Source: Fragilaria crotonensis
Taxonomy: Eukaryota; Bacillariophyta; Fragilariophyceae; Fragilariales; Fragilariaceae
Assembly: GCA_022925895.1 (NCBI GenBank)
Contig: JAKSYS010000651.1
Location: 1 to 35,251, forward strand
Reading direction: 5' to 3'
Length of the DNA: 35,251 bases
The notes beneath the pieces were generated by a model. That model saw only the letters and a list, made by a program, of their open reading frames with translations, made no database searches and had not been told where the DNA came from. Positions 1 to 9,240 of this stretch are shown here, one piece after another. A program made the position numbers and the translations under genes. The number at the start of each line of letters is the position of its first letter. Position 1 is the stretch's first letter.

Positions 1-2
1 TA

Positions 3-591
3 TGTTAGGAATCTACCGTCACTCTGTCACACTGTCTCTCGTATTACTGTAAGGTTAAATACCATACGGTAATACAATAGACAGTCCATTATTTTCTTAG
101 TCTGTCCGTGACCCGTTCCCGTAGAATGCTACGGATCAGAACCTGGTACTACCGGTCTGCAACACAAAACTATTTGAATTTACTTCCTATGTAATTCAAA
201 TCATGAGTGTTGTTGATAACTTCAACAACACTCTTTTACTATGGACAACACTTCCCAAACACCACTCAGGAAGTGGGACTAAGACAACACTTCATTTGTG
301 AGACTCCAACTAATGTTGCAAGTCTCACCTTCATTTCATTCCAATTCATCTTATAATTTCCACAAACCAAAAACAGTAAAGGCCTTTACTAGTTAGCATC
401 TACATTTCTACATCCTTGTATCAACAAATCTACCGCCATGGTGTATGTCTACAAAACACCATCGCCCAAAGCTGGACGATCCGTCAGGTTCGCTTCCTCA
501 CCCGTCAAGTCCAACGTTAGACTTCTGGGTCCTACTAACCTTAAGTCTACCGTCGGCCAGTACTCGTGTACCGATCACACGAACACTGTCA
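3..591 (+). repeat. 5' long terminal repeat
   Basis: This 589-bp direct repeat starts TGTTAGGAATC and ends CACTGTCA, the usual TG...CA ends. It holds a TATA-like TTATAAT near 351, a perfect 12-bp hairpin at 205-233, and the motif ACAACACT three times between about 226 and 295. The last 154 bases are coding: an ATG at 438 in a good context (GCCATGG) opens a frame that runs out of the LTR into the element. Confidence 0.95.
205..233. repeat. Perfect hairpin in 5' LTR
   Basis: A 12-bp stem (GAGTGTTGTTGA and its complement) encloses a 5-base loop. The same hairpin is intact in the 3' LTR at 11337-11365. It lies upstream of the TATA-like sequence, so it would be in U3 and could be a protein-binding site; that role is inference. 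Confidence 0.7.
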
Positions 592-2606
592 TGGTTGCTC
601 GCCTCGAACCACCGGTCCAAGGCTCTACCGTCGAGAGAAATTACTCGTCCGATCATTGGGCGAACCTTCGTACGGCCGTTAACAATTTGAGTTTAACTGC
701 TATTAATTTCCCTCTCCTCACGGACTCGCCAGCAGCGAATTTAAACTCCCCATTGAAGAACAGAAGCTTCCCCAAGTCCACCATGAAGAACGCCATCCCG
801 CCCACCCTTGCCCCTCGCATCTCTAGGTCCGCCCGTAAGGCCGAAGACCGCGATGCCTTCGACGATAACGTCGACGTCCGCGCCCCCATCGGCGCGAATC
901 CTGTCCCTCCCGACACGCCCACCCATCCTGGCCTCTATCATGGAGCCTTAGCTTTCGGATCTCCCAGAGGATCCAAGCATCAACGTGTCCACCGTTTTCC
1001 TTCTCCCAACACTACCCCTGATGACGATCAGGATCAACCAACCAAGAAGAAGAGGCGCACCTCCATCAAGAAAGGTCCCCAAGCCGCCTACCATGCCAAC
1101 AATTCCGACGACAATTTCGACCAGATCATCCAGGAGGATCGCAACCTCCACTTCAACGAGCGCAACAACAAGATTGCAGCTCCTTCTCCTCAGGGCACCA
1201 ACATTAGCCACAGGGCTACTACTCCAACCAAGATGGCTGCAAAGATGCAAGCCACTTCTCCAACTACTCCAACTACTTTAACCACTACGGATGACAACAA
1301 AAAGGGCACTACTACTGAACCAGATGATCACACTACAAAGCATTATGCATCTACCAATGCCAACTACAAGGACATTGGACCTACAGATGATAATGAGGAG
1401 GACAGCAACAACCACAGGACTACAAGTACTACAACTACCAATATCAGCACCAAAGTACTTTCAACAACATGGCACCAAAATCCACAACCAACGTCGCGCA
1501 CTCCGATGCCGCCACCCAAACACCAACACAGGAACTCGTTTCGCCCCTACGGTTTCCTCGAAGCGCAGGAATCGCGCTCGCAGATTTTATCCCCGTCGTC
1601 ACCCTCGCGTCGCGACCCCAAATCGATCCATACGACGATCCGACGTCGCTGCAACACCTTTCCCAAACCATTTTGGAATCGATCGATGACACATTCCCAA
1701 TTCTTCCCCCTACCTTTCGCTCCATCACGTCGACGCAGACGATTCGCGCCCGAGCTCGCTCGCACCTCCTCAGCTCGCCGATCAAATTCTGATCATCATT
1801 TGCCAAATTTTCACAGCAACTTGAAGTGGGACGTCATCGACTTGGCTCGCTACATTCGACAAATTAACGCATTCACCGAAGATGAGGTACCAATTAACAC
1901 CTCCTATACCCTGGGAACGATCCAAGATGACGTTGACAAAGTCATCAGAGCAACTGCCGACGAACATGTGAAGTCACTTCAAAACACACTCACCATGATC
2001 GCACATGCACTGGTACGCCACACCACGCGTTGCCAGGCGCCACAGTACAACCTTCTCAGCCACCACTCCAAATTTGAGCGAATTCGAAGCGACAGATCTC
2101 GAGAAACGACTGTTCAAAGTTCTAAGAGTCATTTCGGCACTTTGGTGGGTGCCGACAACTCAGCAGACTCGCGACTCAAAACTATGACGTCTGATGAGAA
2201 CAGTGATAACGGCTCTGCTACCCCGCAATTTTGTACTGATTTTTCCCCGATTGACCCAGAAATCCCGGATTCCCCCAAAACTCCCACAGCTACCTCGCCC
2301 ACGTTCTACGAACTATACCCCGAGTACAGCCCCTGCTCTTTTCCGGAATCCGATCCCGAACCAACTCGCGACGACAACTCAACAACCCTCGATTCCGTTT
2401 CAAAATTTTCCACGTCAAGTCCGATTCCTGACGTCGTTTTGGAGATTTCCGATTCTGTGAAACGTCCGTTAACGGTCCTAACGCATCGCTCTCGTACTGT
2501 GCTGCCGTTGACACGGGAAACGCAGCTACTGTCGTTCGTACCGCGGTTTCCTCCCCAACCCACAACAATGGGCCTGCAGAGCCCACAATCCGACCGTTTC
2601 CTCTGA
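438..2606 (+). CDS. Retroelement 5' ORF beginning inside the LTR, unknown function
   Basis: A 722-codon open frame starts at the LTR ATG and crosses the LTR end and the primer-binding site. The first 51 residues are LTR-encoded, basic and rich in Ser and Pro. The rest is low in complexity, rich in Thr, Pro, Asp and Arg, with no motif I recognise. Other frames look more protein-like in places: 1469-1792 reads as an acidic helical segment ending near a stop, and 2005-2187 holds a short amphipathic stretch. Small frame shifts near 1450, 1790, 2030 and 2150 are therefore likely, and the continuous translation is probably a patchwork. After the stop the coding-like sequence goes on in other frames to 2991. 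It may be an N-terminal extension of Gag or a separate accessory protein. Confidence 0.6.
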   Translation: MVYVYKTPSPKAGRSVRFASSPVKSNVRLLGPTNLKSTVGQYSCTDHTNTVMVARLEPPVQGSTVERNYSSDHWANLRTAVNNLSLTAINFPLLTDSPAANLNSPLKNRSFPKSTMKNAIPPTLAPRISRSARKAEDRDAFDDNVDVRAPIGANPVPPDTPTHPGLYHGALAFGSPRGSKHQRVHRFPSPNTTPDDDQDQPTKKKRRTSIKKGPQAAYHANNSDDNFDQIIQEDRNLHFNERNNKIAAPSPQGTNISHRATTPTKMAAKMQATSPTTPTTLTTTDDNKKGTTTEPDDHTTKHYASTNANYKDIGPTDDNEEDSNNHRTTSTTTTNISTKVLSTTWHQNPQPTSRTPMPPPKHQHRNSFRPYGFLEAQESRSQILSPSSPSRRDPKSIHTTIRRRCNTFPKPFWNRSMTHSQFFPLPFAPSRRRRRFAPELARTSSARRSNSDHHLPNFHSNLKWDVIDLARYIRQINAFTEDEVPINTSYTLGTIQDDVDKVIRATADEHVKSLQNTLTMIAHALVRHTTRCQAPQYNLLSHHSKFERIRSDRSRETTVQSSKSHFGTLVGADNSADSRLKTMTSDENSDNGSATPQFCTDFSPIDPEIPDSPKTPTATSPTFYELYPEYSPCSFPESDPEPTRDDNSTTLDSVSKFSTSSPIPDVVLEISDSVKRPLTVLTHRSRTVLPLTRETQLLSFVPRFPPQPTTMGLQSPQSDRFL
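592..603 (+). other. Probable primer-binding site
   Basis: The bases TGGTTGCTCGCC follow the 5' LTR with no spacer. TGG would pair with the CCA end of a tRNA, as in most LTR elements. The sequence is not the initiator-methionine type TGGTATCAGAGC, and the tRNA cannot be named from the window. Unusually, the site lies inside the open reading frame that begins in the LTR. Confidence 0.5.
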
Positions 2607-2991
2607 GACTTTGACCTATTTGGATGTTCAGCACCCTGTCCCAATCAAATTGGAAGATTTGCCAAGCTCCCAAGCTGATGATGCCGATGTTTTCCTTGCC
2701 GATCATTGTTACTCCTGCAGTAATAATGACTCAACTAGGAAACTGTTAACTTTATCCTGATGCCGACCCAGATCCGCTACCAGAAGTTGCAAACGACCCT
2801 GATCCCGAACCAATGGACATTGTGGAGGATGATCTTGACAATAATGGCGACGCTAACCGAGATATTGGTGAACCTAATGAGGTACCAAGTGCAGCTATAC
2901 AACAACTTGTCAGACTACTGCCTCCTCTGCGCCTGCCCCACCGTTACGATACGCCAACCCCCTCGACGCCATTCATCACCACCCTTTTCGG
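2607..2991 (+). pseudogene. Frame-shifted link between the two 5' ORFs of the retroelement
   Basis: From about 2605 to 2745 one frame is coding-like and acidic. Near 2745 it gives way to a second frame, which encodes a very acidic stretch rich in Asp, Pro and Asn up to about 2930. A third frame then joins the frame of the ORF that starts at 2992. The simplest reading is one protein-coding region cut by at least three small indels, running from the LTR to about 4800. Confidence 0.5.
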
Positions 2992-4932
2992 ATGTTCCAA
3001 CACTTCCATCACATTCCGTCACGCGACCTGTTTTTCACCGAGGCAATGCTAATGGACACAATCAACGGCACGATTCACCTTCGCGACCTACCGCTTTGCG
3101 TTCGCACAAGTGCAACTATATCTGCCTTTTGCATCAACACACTCGCCGACCCACCCGAACTCAACATCATCCGTGGCCTCGACAAGCACTTCATCCACCA
3201 CATCCTACTTCACGTCATACGCAACCACATGTATATCGACGAACTGATCTCCGGCACCAACATCCCACTTCTGAATGTACGACCCGATAAACTCCTGCTC
3301 CTACGTAGCATGAAGCACACCCTCAATCGCGCTACCAACATGGTCGTCCAACACCTCAACGAACAGCAACGCTCCCAGTTCCTGCCCCGCCGAACTCCCG
3401 AGCATTCAGCGACATCGACGACGCGTTCCACGACGACCCCAGACTGTCCGATGGAAACACGATGCGCAGTCGCCATCATCTACGCGCTCAGATTACTATA
3501 CATCACGCATCACCGCAACTATTTCAACCGCGACCATGGACTAGCTGAGCACTATTTTTACCCGGACCATCTCTTCGCAATCGCAAAGGAAATCAAATCA
3601 ACTGCCGCCGCTCTAAGTCTCCTTCCCGATACAACAACCTTCAACCTCCTGCCCCGTTTTGTTCACGATGCCTTTGACGAAGTCGACGACCTATTCCCCG
3701 GAACATCCCTTGGCCACCGTTCTGATCAATATTATCGCGACAAACTGCCCTATCTCCAAACGGAATTCGAACTCGTGCAACCTTATGTAACGGACTACAT
3801 CAATTCTTTCCCGACGCCATCCACCGAAGCCAAAGAGATTGCGTCTGACCGCGCCTGCGAATTGATTAACGTCGCCCTTTTTCAACATGCTATCATCCAT
3901 CGTATGTCAAAGAAGCGTTCCAAGCAACCTGAACTCAACAACAACCAAGTTTTCATTGGCAACCTCCCCCCTGCAGACATGTTCCTTTCCAGTTTTGCTA
4001 CCTGCTACCCAATGATCACCAAACCTTCTGATGTCCAACTGACCTTTGACAATGTTACTGAAGATACTTTGGCCATCAATCATGTGATTTGCAATCCCCT
4101 CATCCTTCAGGAGCTCATCGCCATGAACCGATTCGACAGCGATCCCCTTCAATACATGGAGATTTACAACCGCCTCACCCCGATAGCGACCGACACCGTC
4201 AACGATTCAATTGACTTCCTCCCCCATTTCGAATACATCCTATTCCGAGTTGTGCAACTGCTTCATCCCAAAGACCCAACTGGCATTATCAGAGAGAACT
4301 ACCCACCTACCAATGTTGTTATTTTCCAGGGCTCCCCACTCCAAGCTCCCACCTACTGCTTTGGCTCCCCAACTGAAATTGCTATCCCTACTCCAACAAC
4401 TGGTGCCTTTCCCATCAACCTTGACCATTCTGGAGATCCCATCATTGTCAACAATATTTCTGGTGAAGCCTACAATCGTTCCACAGTTCAACGCCTCTTT
4501 CGGACCCAGACTGCCAAACCAATTCATCCTGATCAAGTTAATGACCCGGATTGGATACCACGCCACACTGCCGATTTACGTCGCCACCCCGATGCCGACT
4601 TGTACCACGTTGCCTGCGACCCCAAACGCATCCCGTTTTCCTTGGCTGTCCGCTTGATTCCAGTTTATACCACAGGCCCCAGTGGACAGACTATTTATCA
4701 AGCATGGGCTCTTCCACACCTTAACGATGCCCTCCGCGACCCTGAGCTGCAACTATTCAACAATTTCCTCTCTTACTACCACACTGCAAAGAAAACCACC
4801 CTGAGTTCCCATTCATTGATCTCATGGGATCTGATTCACCTGTTCCAAACTATGGTGAGTCTAGTTCACAATGTTTACATTATCCTGGTTGTTATGCTGG
4901 TTACTTACCTCTTTCTATCTGTGACAGTCTAA
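2992..4932 (+). CDS. Retroelement second 5' ORF, 646 aa, unknown function
   Basis: This is the longest clean frame of the extra 5' region. It encodes a globular-looking protein rich in His, Pro, Leu and Asp, not low in complexity, with no motif I recognise; I see no envelope, chromo, methyltransferase or nuclease signature. The frame is also open upstream to about 2930, so the ATG at 2992 may be internal. The last 25 residues are hydrophobic and could be read as a membrane segment. However, another frame is more protein-like from about 4790 on, so that tail may be an artefact of a frame shift. It lies upstream of gag, not downstream of pol where envelope-like genes of copia elements usually sit. 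Confidence 0.65.
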   Translation: MFQHFHHIPSRDLFFTEAMLMDTINGTIHLRDLPLCVRTSATISAFCINTLADPPELNIIRGLDKHFIHHILLHVIRNHMYIDELISGTNIPLLNVRPDKLLLLRSMKHTLNRATNMVVQHLNEQQRSQFLPRRTPEHSATSTTRSTTTPDCPMETRCAVAIIYALRLLYITHHRNYFNRDHGLAEHYFYPDHLFAIAKEIKSTAAALSLLPDTTTFNLLPRFVHDAFDEVDDLFPGTSLGHRSDQYYRDKLPYLQTEFELVQPYVTDYINSFPTPSTEAKEIASDRACELINVALFQHAIIHRMSKKRSKQPELNNNQVFIGNLPPADMFLSSFATCYPMITKPSDVQLTFDNVTEDTLAINHVICNPLILQELIAMNRFDSDPLQYMEIYNRLTPIATDTVNDSIDFLPHFEYILFRVVQLLHPKDPTGIIRENYPPTNVVIFQGSPLQAPTYCFGSPTEIAIPTPTTGAFPINLDHSGDPIIVNNISGEAYNRSTVQRLFRTQTAKPIHPDQVNDPDWIPRHTADLRRHPDADLYHVACDPKRIPFSLAVRLIPVYTTGPSGQTIYQAWALPHLNDALRDPELQLFNNFLSYYHTAKKTTLSSHSLISWDLIHLFQTMVSLVHNVYIILVVMLVTYLFLSVTV

Positions 4933-5950
4933 GCTGTCCCAATCAGATAGAATCAGTTGCAAGTAACAATATAATTACCTTTCAACAGGATAATAGTACA
5001 TTTTCTGGAACACATTTTGCATGTCTTGCCGTTTCAACTCGCCGTTCATCTTTATTATCGGATCCGACTCGAACCCCGGACCCCAGGACGAAATTCCTGC
5101 ACAAATCGACCCGCAAACGCAAATTTTGCACCAAACGAACCCCAAACTGCAATTTTACACACGACGAACACGGCGACGAAATTCCTGCGCAAAACGACAC
5201 TACCGGCGAAAATCCAACGCAAAACACCACCGACAGCCCGGAAATTCACTCCCAACAGCTAATTTCCGACGCAGAAACTACATACGACGAACACGCACAA
5301 ACAACTCAACAACTGCCCGGAACTCAACCAAATCTCGCATTTTACCACCAAACTCGCCCGAAACAAGCAGTTCACACGCCGAAACACCCTCCAACTCACC
5401 TCCAACTGCGAAATCAACAACTGGGCCTCTAAAACGCTTCTCCGATGCATTTTCAGGCATTCTCACGCCGAAAAACGTAAAATTACCTCACAATCCGGAC
5501 GCCACCGAATCGAACCCACAACCTCCGATTTCGACAACTTTTTCGACGACACCCAAAATTATACCTACCAAAAAGTTCTCACCCCAAAATTTGAACCCCA
5601 ACCACCAAATCCGTCGCAAAATCTTTCGCAACCCCATAATCAACACAACGAAATTATTCAACCTCCCAGCACGAAATCTGCCAAACCTACGCAAAATCAC
5701 CTAATTTTGGAAACGACGACCAAAACCCCCAAAATGCACCAAAATCCGTTGCAACACGCCCAACTCCGCGCCAGGCGACCCACGCAACCTTCACATACCC
5801 TCCCACTGTTGAAACCTTCTTTGATGAGGACACAGACCATGATTCAGAACAAGAACCCAAGCACATTCAACACACATCCCCTGATGCGCTCACATCATCA
5901 ACGCGAACCGATTTTACTTATCCGCCAATCGAAGACCTCACGAAAACACT
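4824..5950 (+). pseudogene. Low-complexity segment before Gag core, broken frames, 2A-like motif
   Basis: Coding-like sequence passes between frames here. Frame one covers about 4790-5020 and encodes a Cys- and Ser-containing stretch. A second frame covers about 5021-5150 and holds a hydrophobic run followed by GSDSNPGP. The first frame returns for about 5150-5420 and is Thr-, Gln- and Asn-rich. The frame changes again near 5440, 5520 and 5770 before the Gag core. The phrase DEIPAQ occurs twice, once in each of two frames, which supports both as real. A candidate intron (GTGAGT at 4855, TTTCAACAG ending at 4988) lies at its start. It is probably the disordered N-terminal part of Gag or the C-terminal part of the preceding protein. 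Confidence 0.45.
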
Positions 5951-5951
5951 T

Positions 5952-6545
5952 TTGAAGTACGCCAAAAATGCTAACCTTCGCAAATTGTCCTACCCAACCG
6001 ACCTTCAAGCACGCCGCCGACATTTTAACACCTTCATTGACAACCTTCGAATTGTTTGCAACATTTCCCCGTGGACGCGCCAAGTCTTTGATCTTTGGCC
6101 AAAACAAGTGTCCTATTCACACCCTTTTGTTGGCACTGCTATCTACAATTTGATCTTCACAAACGTTTGCGACCCTTGCCAGAAACACATCATTGATGGC
6201 CCACCGGACGCTCGGACTGCAATTCTCACTCTACGACGCCACTGCGCTCCGCTAACTCCTGATCATGTCGAACGAACTCGCGAAGCTTTCTGCTCAATCA
6301 AACAACCACATCATGAAGTCGCAACCTCCTACCTCAACCGCATTCGCCTTCTCACGCGCGACTGCTATCATGCTGGAATACCCAACACTGACGCCGAACT
6401 CATCAAACGCACCGTTCGTGGTGGAAGCAATCACTCCTTCTACGCCGCATCCTATCAACGCTTCGACGCCGACATACGTCGAGCAGAACTGAATGACGAC
6501 TCTGCCACCATTCGCCGAACTCGAAAGCCATCTCCTGAACATTGA
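5952..6545 (+). CDS. Retroelement Gag core (capsid-like)
   Basis: The sequence encodes a helical Gag-like segment of copia type, with a conserved-looking stretch of Ala, Thr, Leu and Arg residues around residues 120-160. The frame is open and protein-like upstream to about 5790, so the ATG at 5952 is probably internal. The true frame appears to shift by one base near 6495 into the frame 6493-6921, which continues as an Asn-, Gln- and His-rich linker. Assignment rests on position before the CCHC knuckle and protease and on general resemblance to copia Gag, not on a diagnostic motif. Confidence 0.7.
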   Translation: MKYAKNANLRKLSYPTDLQARRRHFNTFIDNLRIVCNISPWTRQVFDLWPKQVSYSHPFVGTAIYNLIFTNVCDPCQKHIIDGPPDARTAILTLRRHCAPLTPDHVERTREAFCSIKQPHHEVATSYLNRIRLLTRDCYHAGIPNTDAELIKRTVRGGSNHSFYAASYQRFDADIRRAELNDDSATIRRTRKPSPEH

Positions 6546-7264
6546 CGAATCCCGTGGCCTCACACTCCCATCCCAAAACCACCGCAACTACAACCAACAC
6601 GCCAACGCTGCCCGTGGTCACCACTCCCACCATTCTCAACCGCGCCACAACCAAACTACCCAACGTGTTTTCACACAAAGACAACAACAAGCTTTCAGCT
6701 CCATCCTTCGACCTTATTCCAATCCCAGCAGCAACAATCAAAACCGAAACCAACCACCGCGACTACCGCAAAACCATTCGCGCCCGTTCCGACCTCCTAC
6801 AAATCCTTCGCGACCACCATTCAACAACTCGAATCAACGTCGTCCACCACCACCCTCCCGCGGCCATCCAACCAGCCTCAACGAAACAATCGACCACCTT
6901 TCCGACCGACGTCCAGTCTAATCAACGTCCATCTCCTAACGGATCCAACAACAACCATTCGCGCAACCCTTCCAATGCCGCTACAATCGTCTGCAATAAC
7001 TGCGGACGCCTCGGCCACTATGCGCGCAACTGCACAAACCCCAGATCAAACCAAAACAATCGCTCCACCAACCCTCAAAGACCATCCAACAATGAAAACG
7101 CTGCTCCCGCAACCAACAACGCGCCTACTTCATCACTGACTCTGGCCAAAACTCACCAGACCAATCAAGATACCACCACCAAGCCTTTTCAGCCTCATCT
7201 TTTGACAACACTGATGGTCACCCATCCAACATCCCTTGGCCCAATCCTGACCTACCTCAGATGA
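6542..7264 (+). CDS. Retroelement Gag C-terminal part with CCHC zinc knuckle
   Basis: A CX2CX4HX4C zinc knuckle (CNNCGRLGHYARNC) is encoded at about 6990-7031, the nucleocapsid RNA-binding finger of Gag. The stretch before it, to about 6900, is more protein-like in the frame 6493-6921. The stretch after about 7120 is more protein-like in the pol frame. The stop overlaps the first ATG of the pol frame as ATGA at 7261-7264. That overlap could be a real junction or chance, since the pol frame is open further upstream. Confidence 0.8.
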   Translation: MTNPVASHSHPKTTATTTNTPTLPVVTTPTILNRATTKLPNVFSHKDNNKLSAPSFDLIPIPAATIKTETNHRDYRKTIRARSDLLQILRDHHSTTRINVVHHHPPAAIQPASTKQSTTFPTDVQSNQRPSPNGSNNNHSRNPSNAATIVCNNCGRLGHYARNCTNPRSNQNNRSTNPQRPSNNENAAPATNNAPTSSLTLAKTHQTNQDTTTKPFQPHLLTTLMVTHPTSLGPILTYLR

Positions 7265-9168
7265 CCATCAACCAACCTCTCCTTGACAGAGATTATCTAC
7301 CATCTGCCAATTATTCTCCTCCCAACTCTGGAGCCACAGCTTACTTTCCAGATGATCCCCAATCACCATACCAAAGATTTGGTCCCCCACATCTTGAAAA
7401 CTGGCTACCTGACAGTGGTGCTACCAGCCATTATACTCCACTCTTCAGCGACCTCCACGATGTCGAACCCTGCAGTGTTCCAATCTCCTTAGCTGATGGC
7501 AGCACCAAGATGTCCACTCACAAAGGCACAACTGCATGCCACTTCACCACTGATGATGGCCTCAAGTCCATCCTAGGACTCACTGATGTCTACTATGTTG
7601 AAGGTCTCAGCCACAGACTCCTCTCCTTAACTGCTCTATCATGCACCCAAAACTTCAGTGTCCTGATCAAGAACAGAGCCACAACAATCCAACTCCCAAA
7701 TGGTTCCACATACACTTGGCCAATACTGACCAGAGAACTACCTTCATCACAACAAGCCTTCTCAACCATCTCCAACTCTAACCTACCTTCTGACCCTGAC
7801 TCTGATCCTGATGAACAACATTTTGATGACACTACACCCCCTGTTGACACCGATCAACGCCGTTCAGTCACCGCCCTACCTTTGGAACTCATCTATCGAC
7901 GACTTGCTTTCCGAAATTTCCGCAACCTTATGGTCGGATCCCTTCACCAAACATGGAATGACCATGTCTTGACACCTACTGTTGATCACAACTCCTGGCC
8001 TCTACGCATTTCAATCAGCCAAAAACGTGCCCGCAACAAAACTCCTCAACGCCAAGGCACTGAACCTTTCCACCGCCTTCATCTTGACCTAATGCGCAAC
8101 CCTTTCCGCTATGGTCTCACAACCAATACCAACTTTTCAGCCTACTTGTTCATTGTCACAACACCTGGCAAACTAACAGGTTGGATTGGTCTCCCAACTG
8201 AAAGCACAGCTTCCATTATTACTGCTCTGAAGCAATGGCTAACTGACACAGAACTCCTTGGCCGCACCCAATCTGTCCGTTTTATCCGCACTGATGCTGG
8301 ATCTGCTTTCACTTCAACCAAATTCATTTCTGAATGCACTTCACTTGGTATCAAAGTTGAAGCTGCAGCACCTGAACATCAAGAAATGAACGGTATTTGC
8401 GAAGCCAAATGGCGTGAAGTCCACAACACTGCCAACATCCTTCTGAACAATGCAAGACTAGGAGGTGCATTCTTCCATCATGCCCATGCCTATGCTGTTC
8501 AAATCCTCAATGTCTGCCCAGCCAAGAATGTTATTGACCAAGATGGCAACCCAACAACTCCCTATCAATACAGTTTTCAACGCAAGCCTTCCCTCGCCAA
8601 CTTCCGCGTCTTCGGATGTCCAACATTCTTCAAACGCTACGAACCAACCTTCCGCAACAAACTTATAACCTACAAGCAACAACTCCAACGTGCATCCCGC
8701 GGTATTTTCCTTGGATTTCCCGACAACTCTGCAGGCTGGTTAATCTACTCGCCAGACCAACCCCAAAGCCTCATCATAACCCGCGATGCCTACTTCGATG
8801 AAGACTTCAACTCCGCTCTCTGTTTCGATTCCAAACCTTTTGCTGGAGCCGTACCCATCCGCTCCCACTTCAATCCGCATGGACTTCGTGACACTCCAGA
8901 GAGAACTCTGAACCATCTACCTACCATCAAACTGGCTCTGCAGCCAACCTTGGTAACCCACCATCAACCTTCATTGATACCTCCAACCATCATTCTTCCC
9001 TCCCTGCCATCCCTGAAACTGATGACAATGCCCATGAAGATGATCCACCACCTTCTACACTTGCTGCAATCAAACATACAACTCCTCCACATGGTCCAAC
9101 ACCACCCACACCACATCAAATCAACTTTGTCACCCATCAACAACATCATTCCCAACTCCACAAGATGA
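7261..9168 (+). CDS. Retroelement Pol, protease and integrase part
   Basis: The aspartic protease active site DSGA is encoded at 7411. The integrase core follows: first Asp in HLDLM near 8085, second Asp in IRTDAG at 8293, and the catalytic Glu in NGICEAKW at 8401. The GAG-pre-integrase region (LIYRRLAFRNF near 7890) lacks the His and Cys residues that normally make the HHCC zinc finger. The core is followed by the usual copia linker with NFRVFGC near 8605. The frame becomes unlike a protein after about 8905; the linker to reverse transcriptase goes on in another frame to about 9270. Confidence 0.9.
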   Translation: MTINQPLLDRDYLPSANYSPPNSGATAYFPDDPQSPYQRFGPPHLENWLPDSGATSHYTPLFSDLHDVEPCSVPISLADGSTKMSTHKGTTACHFTTDDGLKSILGLTDVYYVEGLSHRLLSLTALSCTQNFSVLIKNRATTIQLPNGSTYTWPILTRELPSSQQAFSTISNSNLPSDPDSDPDEQHFDDTTPPVDTDQRRSVTALPLELIYRRLAFRNFRNLMVGSLHQTWNDHVLTPTVDHNSWPLRISISQKRARNKTPQRQGTEPFHRLHLDLMRNPFRYGLTTNTNFSAYLFIVTTPGKLTGWIGLPTESTASIITALKQWLTDTELLGRTQSVRFIRTDAGSAFTSTKFISECTSLGIKVEAAAPEHQEMNGICEAKWREVHNTANILLNNARLGGAFFHHAHAYAVQILNVCPAKNVIDQDGNPTTPYQYSFQRKPSLANFRVFGCPTFFKRYEPTFRNKLITYKQQLQRASRGIFLGFPDNSAGWLIYSPDQPQSLIITRDAYFDEDFNSALCFDSKPFAGAVPIRSHFNPHGLRDTPERTLNHLPTIKLALQPTLVTHHQPSLIPPTIILPSLPSLKLMTMPMKMIHHLLHLLQSNIQLLHMVQHHPHHIKSTLSPINNIIPNSTR

Positions 9169-9240
9169 TGACCATCTACTTCCAAGAATGCAATGAAGAT
9201 CTACCAACTATTGATCCCATTCACTCTGCCATGATGACAA

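Noticed and set aside
592-615. Long complementarity of the primer-binding site to a tRNA T-arm (GGTTCGAGG)
   Set aside because: The spacing from the T-loop-like sequence to CCA is too short for a tRNA, so only the first 10-12 bases are credible.
1291-1689. Open frame overlapping the first retroelement ORF
   Set aside because: Low-complexity translation of Thr/Pro-rich repeats; the overlapping frames are more protein-like.
4855-4932. Membrane segment at the end of the second 5' ORF as sign of an envelope protein
   Set aside because: The hydrophobic tail is probably an out-of-frame reading, and the position upstream of gag does not fit an envelope-like gene.
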